The notes under the pieces were generated by a model. That model made no database searches. It saw only the letters and a list, made by a program, of their open reading frames with translations, and was not told the origin of the DNA. Positions 60,843 through 64,000 of a stretch of 64,000 nt of DNA are shown here, in pieces. The position numbers and the translations under genes are program-made. Numbering within the stretch: position 1 is the first letter of the stretch; the number at the start of each line of letters is the position of its first letter. Source of the DNA: Alphaproteobacteria bacterium (GTDB taxonomy: Bacteria > Pseudomonadota > Alphaproteobacteria > Micavibrionales > UBA2020); the NCBI GenBank assembly GCA_025934695.1, contig JAICWS010000001.1:1269301-1333300 (forward strand). Direction: 5' to 3'.

Positions 60843-61877
60843 ATGTGGAAACTCGTATTCGTTTTGCTCATGTCTGCTGCGCTTCAGGCTTTGCCGGCTT
60901 ATGCGCAAGAGGCAGCGGTTGTCACGGGGGACATGGATGTCCGCGCCCTCCTGCGCAAGGCGCAGGGCGGAGACGCCATGGCGTCCTACGCCCTCGGATA
61001 CGATTACCAGACGGGCTCGGGCGGCGTGCGGCAGGACTATGTGCAGGCGCTGAACTGGTATAAAGAGTCCGCCAAACAGGCTTACGTGCCGGCCGAAGTC
61101 AACCTGGCCAACATGTATGCCACCGGCATGGGCACGGAGCAGGATACGGCCACCGCCGCGCGCTGGTACTATTCGGCGGCATTGACGGGGCAGCCGGTCG
61201 CCGAAAACGCGCTGGCCAACCTCTATTACACCGGCGACGGCGTTCCCAAGGATCTGAAAAAAGCCTTCGAATATTACAGCCGCGCGCAGAAGCACGGCAG
61301 CATCGACGCCGCCAAGCATCTGGGCGACATGTACCTGAACGGCGAGGCCTATGATGAAAAAGGCGCGCGGCTCCCGGCGAACGACGCCGAGGCGGTCAAA
61401 TGGTATATGATGGCCGCGAAGCGGGGCAACGCGGGAGCGCAGCGCCAGATCGCGCAGCTGGAGAAAGACGGCCGCGCCGGTTCGCTGAAGGGCGGCATCG
61501 CCGAACTTTATAAAAGCGCCGCCACGAAAGGCGACGCGAACGCCCAGTATAACCTTGGCCATCTATACGAGACGGGCGCCGAAGGCGTGACGGCGGACAT
61601 GGGCACGGCGCTGAAATGGTACCGCCGTGCGGCGAACCAGGGACAGCCCGACGCGCAGGATGCGCTGGGCCATGCTTATTTCGAAGGCAAGGGCATTGCC
61701 CAGGACTATCCGTCCGCCTGGTTCTGGTTCACCCTGGCGGCGACCAATTCGAAGAAGGAAACCTACAGCAGCGACCGCGACCTGGCGGCCCTCAAGCTGA
61801 CGCCGGAGCAGATCAGCGTCGGGCAGGAGCAGATCCAGGCGTTCAAGGCCCAGCCTGAAAGCGCCGGACAACCCTGA
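60843..61877 (+). CDS. exported Sel1-repeat protein
   Basis: 344 residues from the ATG at 60843 (AAGGAT upstream). A signal peptide ends in AYAQ, followed by about seven Sel1 repeats (ALNWYKESAKQAYVPAEVNLA, AEAVKWYMMAAKRGNAGAQRQ, ALKWYRRAANQGQPDAQDALG in parts). Likely a periplasmic protein-binding scaffold, related in repeats to the 18642 and 24400 proteins. Confidence 0.87.
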   Translation: MWKLVFVLLMSAALQALPAYAQEAAVVTGDMDVRALLRKAQGGDAMASYALGYDYQTGSGGVRQDYVQALNWYKESAKQAYVPAEVNLANMYATGMGTEQDTATAARWYYSAALTGQPVAENALANLYYTGDGVPKDLKKAFEYYSRAQKHGSIDAAKHLGDMYLNGEAYDEKGARLPANDAEAVKWYMMAAKRGNAGAQRQIAQLEKDGRAGSLKGGIAELYKSAATKGDANAQYNLGHLYETGAEGVTADMGTALKWYRRAANQGQPDAQDALGHAYFEGKGIAQDYPSAWFWFTLAATNSKKETYSSDRDLAALKLTPEQISVGQEQIQAFKAQPESAGQP

Positions 61878-61895
61878 CCATAAAAATGAAATCAA

Positions 61896-61919
61896 GCATG
61901 GCGGAATCCGCCGCCATGC
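61896..61919. other. perfect hairpin between the Sel1 and rnd genes
   Basis: GCATGGCGG and CCGCCATGC form a 9-bp stem around AATCCG, 19 nt after the Sel1 stop. No T-run follows, so it may be an RNA-stabilising or weak termination structure. Confidence 0.4.
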
Positions 61920-61936
61920 ACTAGTTTACTGGCAAC

Positions 61937-63112
61937 ATGACGCTGATCACGAACTCCAAAGACCTGAAGACCCTCTGCAGCCGCCTGAAAAAGGCGGATT
62001 TCGTGACGGTGGACACCGAATTCATCCGCGAAAAGACCTACTGGCCGCACCTCTGCCTGATCCAGGTAGCCGCAAGCGACGATGACGATGCTTTCGCCAT
62101 CGATCCGCTGGCCGAGGACATCGACCTCGAGCCATTTTACGAGCTCATGCAGAACAAGGAAGTCCTCAAGGTCTTCCATGCCTGCCGCCAGGACCTCGAG
62201 ATCTTCTTCAACGAGTCGGGCAAGCTCCCCACCCCCATCTTCGACACCCAGGTCGCGGCAATGGTCTGCGGCTATGGCGAGCAGGTCTCGTACGAAGTCC
62301 TCGTCAACTCAATCCTGAAGAAGCATCTCGACAAGTCGAGCCGCTTCACCGACTGGGCGCAGCGCCCCCTCACCTCCAAGCAGCTCAAATATGCGCTGGC
62401 CGACGTCACTTACCTGCGCAAGATTTTCATCAAGCTGGCCGAGCGCATCGAAAACCTCGAGCGCACCTCGTGGATCCGCGACGAGATGAAGAAGCTTTCC
62501 ACCAAGGAAAACTACATCAACCGCCCCGAGGACGCCTGGGAGCGCATCAAGATCCCGAACCACAAGGCCCGCACCCTGTGCATCGTGAAGGAAGTCGCCG
62601 CCTGGCGCGAGCGCCTCGCCCAGCAGGTCGACGTGCCGCGCGGGCGCATTTTGAAGGACGAGGCCATCTCCGAAATCGCGGCGCATCCGCCGGCGAATAA
62701 GGAAGCTTTGGGCCGCATGCGCAACGTGAACCACGGCTTCGCGGAAAGCGCGCGCGGCGACGAGCTTCTGGAAGCCGTCCAGCGCGGCATGGAGATGGAC
62801 GAGAAGGAAGGCCCGCAGCGCGAGCCGCGCACGCAGCTTCCGCCGGGGCTCGCGCCCACCATCGACCTTCTGCGCGTGCTCCTGAAGCTCAAATGCGAGG
62901 AAAACGAAGTCGCGCCCAAGCTGCTCTGCTCGGCGGCCGACCTCGAACTGATCGCCGGCTTCGGCAAGGAAGCCAAGGTCGCCGCCATGTCGGGCTGGCG
63001 CTTCAAGGTTTTCGGCAAGGAAGCGCTCGACCTGCGCGATGGCAAACTGGCGCTCGCCATCGAAAACAACCGCCTCAAGCTGGTCAAGACCGAAGAAGTG
63101 GCGGCGGGTTAA
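61937..63112 (+). CDS. rnd: ribonuclease D
   Basis: 391 residues. DEDDy exonuclease motifs: FVTVDTEFIREKTYWPHL, FHACRQDLEIFF and YALADVTYLRKIF; a HRDC domain follows (EVAAWRERLAQQVDVPRGRILKDEAI in part). It trims 3' ends of tRNA precursors and other structured RNAs. Its neighbour ppx is convergent 13 nt away. Confidence 0.96.
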   Translation: MTLITNSKDLKTLCSRLKKADFVTVDTEFIREKTYWPHLCLIQVAASDDDDAFAIDPLAEDIDLEPFYELMQNKEVLKVFHACRQDLEIFFNESGKLPTPIFDTQVAAMVCGYGEQVSYEVLVNSILKKHLDKSSRFTDWAQRPLTSKQLKYALADVTYLRKIFIKLAERIENLERTSWIRDEMKKLSTKENYINRPEDAWERIKIPNHKARTLCIVKEVAAWRERLAQQVDVPRGRILKDEAISEIAAHPPANKEALGRMRNVNHGFAESARGDELLEAVQRGMEMDEKEGPQREPRTQLPPGLAPTIDLLRVLLKLKCEENEVAPKLLCSAADLELIAGFGKEAKVAAMSGWRFKVFGKEALDLRDGKLALAIENNRLKLVKTEEVAAG

Positions 63113-63125
63113 CAGTACCCCCGCG

Positions 63126-64000
63126 CTACGACCGGATAACCGCTTCCTTCCCCATCGCATCCGCCAGGCGTTCCAGGGCGCGGCCGATCATGTCGGAATT
63201 GAGCGTGTGCGTGCGCTTGTCGAGCTTCAGGGTCAGCTTGTGCGCCGACACCTCGAAGGCGCTGTTCTTCAAAAGCCCCAGCGCGCCTGCGGTGAGCAGG
63301 TACCCCAGCCTTTGCGCGAGTCCGGCGACGATGGCGGACGCCGTCTGCTTCGCGTCGAGAAGGCGCGAGGTGATGTCCTGCACCGCTTCGATATCCCCGC
63401 CGCTGTAGCGCGCATGTTGCATGAGGGCGAGGAACGCCCGGCCCGCATGGTCGATGCCGTAGAACGGCATGACGAGAATGCGCTCGAAAGCATGGCGCGC
63501 CTGGTAATCCTCATGCTCGAACCACCCGATGTCCGACAACAGGCCACCCGCGTGGAGAAGCCGCTTCGTCTTTACATCTTCGTCCCGGAACAAGGGCTCC
63601 ATCCACTGGGCAAGTTGGTCAAAACCGTCGAAGTCGGTGAAACGGCTGACATTGTGCCCGACCTTGCGGACCGAGGCGATCAGCGCATCTTCCGCCTGCA
63701 CCTCGGGTTTCAGACTGTCGTACAGCATGCCCTCGCGCAGCCCGGTGCCGGAAAAGATCAGGCGCGCGGGCGAGAGCGTCTCGAATACGCGATGCATGGC
63801 GAGAGCGGCCACGCCCATGTCGTGCACGCGCTTTTCCATGACGCCCACGGTCTTTTCGAGGGTGGCGATGCTCTGCTGCGAAATGAACTCCGCGAATTCC
63901 GCCGCTTTCTTTCCTTCGACCGTATAGTGATCGAGGACGTGCAGCGGGTGCTTCGCCATGTGCATATGCGCGCGCGCCATGGAACGCCAGGCGCCGCCGA
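63126..64000 (-). CDS. ppx: exopolyphosphatase (Ppx/GppA family), C-terminal part
   Basis: Cut by the window end: the frame stays open past 63980 (preceding codons read GGAWRS, typical of the family before MARAHM), so the listed Met is internal. About 290 residues are visible: the end of the Ppx/GppA ASKHA domain (FSGTGLREGMLYD) and the helical C-terminal domain with HD-like elements (LLHAGGLLSDIGWFEHEDYQARHAFERIL in parts). Ppx releases phosphate from polyphosphate; GppA-type pppGpp hydrolysis cannot be excluded. Complements ppk and CHAD genes. Confidence 0.93.
   Translation of the reverse strand, partial: GGAWRSMARAHMHMAKHPLHVLDHYTVEGKKAAEFAEFISQQSIATLEKTVGVMEKRVHDMGVAALAMHRVFETLSPARLIFSGTGLREGMLYDSLKPEVQAEDALIASVRKVGHNVSRFTDFDGFDQLAQWMEPLFRDEDVKTKRLLHAGGLLSDIGWFEHEDYQARHAFERILVMPFYGIDHAGRAFLALMQHARYSGGDIEAVQDITSRLLDAKQTASAIVAGLAQRLGYLLTAGALGLLKNSAFEVSAHKLTLKLDKRTHTLNSDMIGRALERLADAMGKEAVIRS

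Overview
This window is a GC-rich, densely coding bacterial chromosome segment. Its gene content points to an alphaproteobacterium: the divK-pleD pair, an EipB/DUF1849 envelope protein, an IalB-like protein, a Rickettsia 17-kDa-antigen-type lipoprotein, an RpoE/ChrR-type sigma/anti-sigma pair, a SCO1 copper chaperone and an F1 ATP synthase operon (atpHAGDC) separated from the Fo genes. No phage, integrase, transposase or CRISPR array was seen, and most of the window is ordinary chromosome. The finer taxonomic position cannot be fixed from the sequence alone; the many ankyrin, Sel1 and TPR proteins would fit a deep-branching lineage known mainly from assembled genomes.

Layout. 0-7 kb: a lipoprotein, two tandem TPR-sulfotransferases, a succinate-semialdehyde-type dehydrogenase and a Cys-rich copper-binding-type four-helix protein. 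7-14.5 kb: a frameshifted CbxX-like ATPase gene, then the F1 operon on the minus strand with a PH-domain membrane protein inserted between atpG and atpD, then SCO1. 14.5-28 kb: two ankyrin paralogues, an HD hydrolase, an epimerase, a large Sel1 protein, tRNA-Arg(CCU), a CHAD protein, a pair of unrecognised paralogues (23.9 and 25.1 kb), an SDR, a PP2C-type phosphatase with a relocated metal-binding motif, and three tiny ORFs. 28-38 kb: polyphosphate kinase, pterin dehydratase, a zincin, small membrane proteins, and a TetR regulator divergent from a DUF2157/DUF4401/GDYXXLXY membrane operon with a perfect 13-bp inverted repeat between them. 38-50 kb: Hsp20, a tandem pair of unrecognised membrane proteins, HtpG, PdxH, sigma/anti-sigma, L33, PleD and DivK. 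50-64 kb: EipB, a GGDEF protein, two EF-hand secreted proteins, an operon of two ankyrin proteins with a 40-residue ORF and a tandem HAD protein, an FAD oxidoreductase, YdcF, a DUF559 gene framed by inverted repeats, AspS, a Sel1 protein, RNase D and the C-terminal part of an exopolyphosphatase.

Functional themes are energy metabolism (F1 ATPase, SCO1), polyphosphate (CHAD, Ppk, Ppx), cell-cycle and c-di-GMP signalling (DivK, PleD, a second GGDEF), envelope maintenance (EipB, IalB, 17-kDa-type lipoprotein) and many small proteins of unknown function. The most intriguing pattern is a short basic C-terminal tail of the form hydrophobic-x-[R/K/N]-[P/S/A]-[L/I]-x-[L/F/Y]-[K/R], seen at the very end of about nine otherwise unrelated proteins (three ankyrin proteins, two membrane proteins, several orphan small proteins and a 40-residue ORF that is little more than the tail). 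It is encoded by different DNA each time, so it looks selected at the peptide level and could be a sorting or docking tag. Other notable points are the permuted PP2C phosphatase, a ChrR-type anti-sigma factor without its zinc cysteines, a tandem HAD protein with one dead domain, and gene conversion between the sulfotransferase copies.
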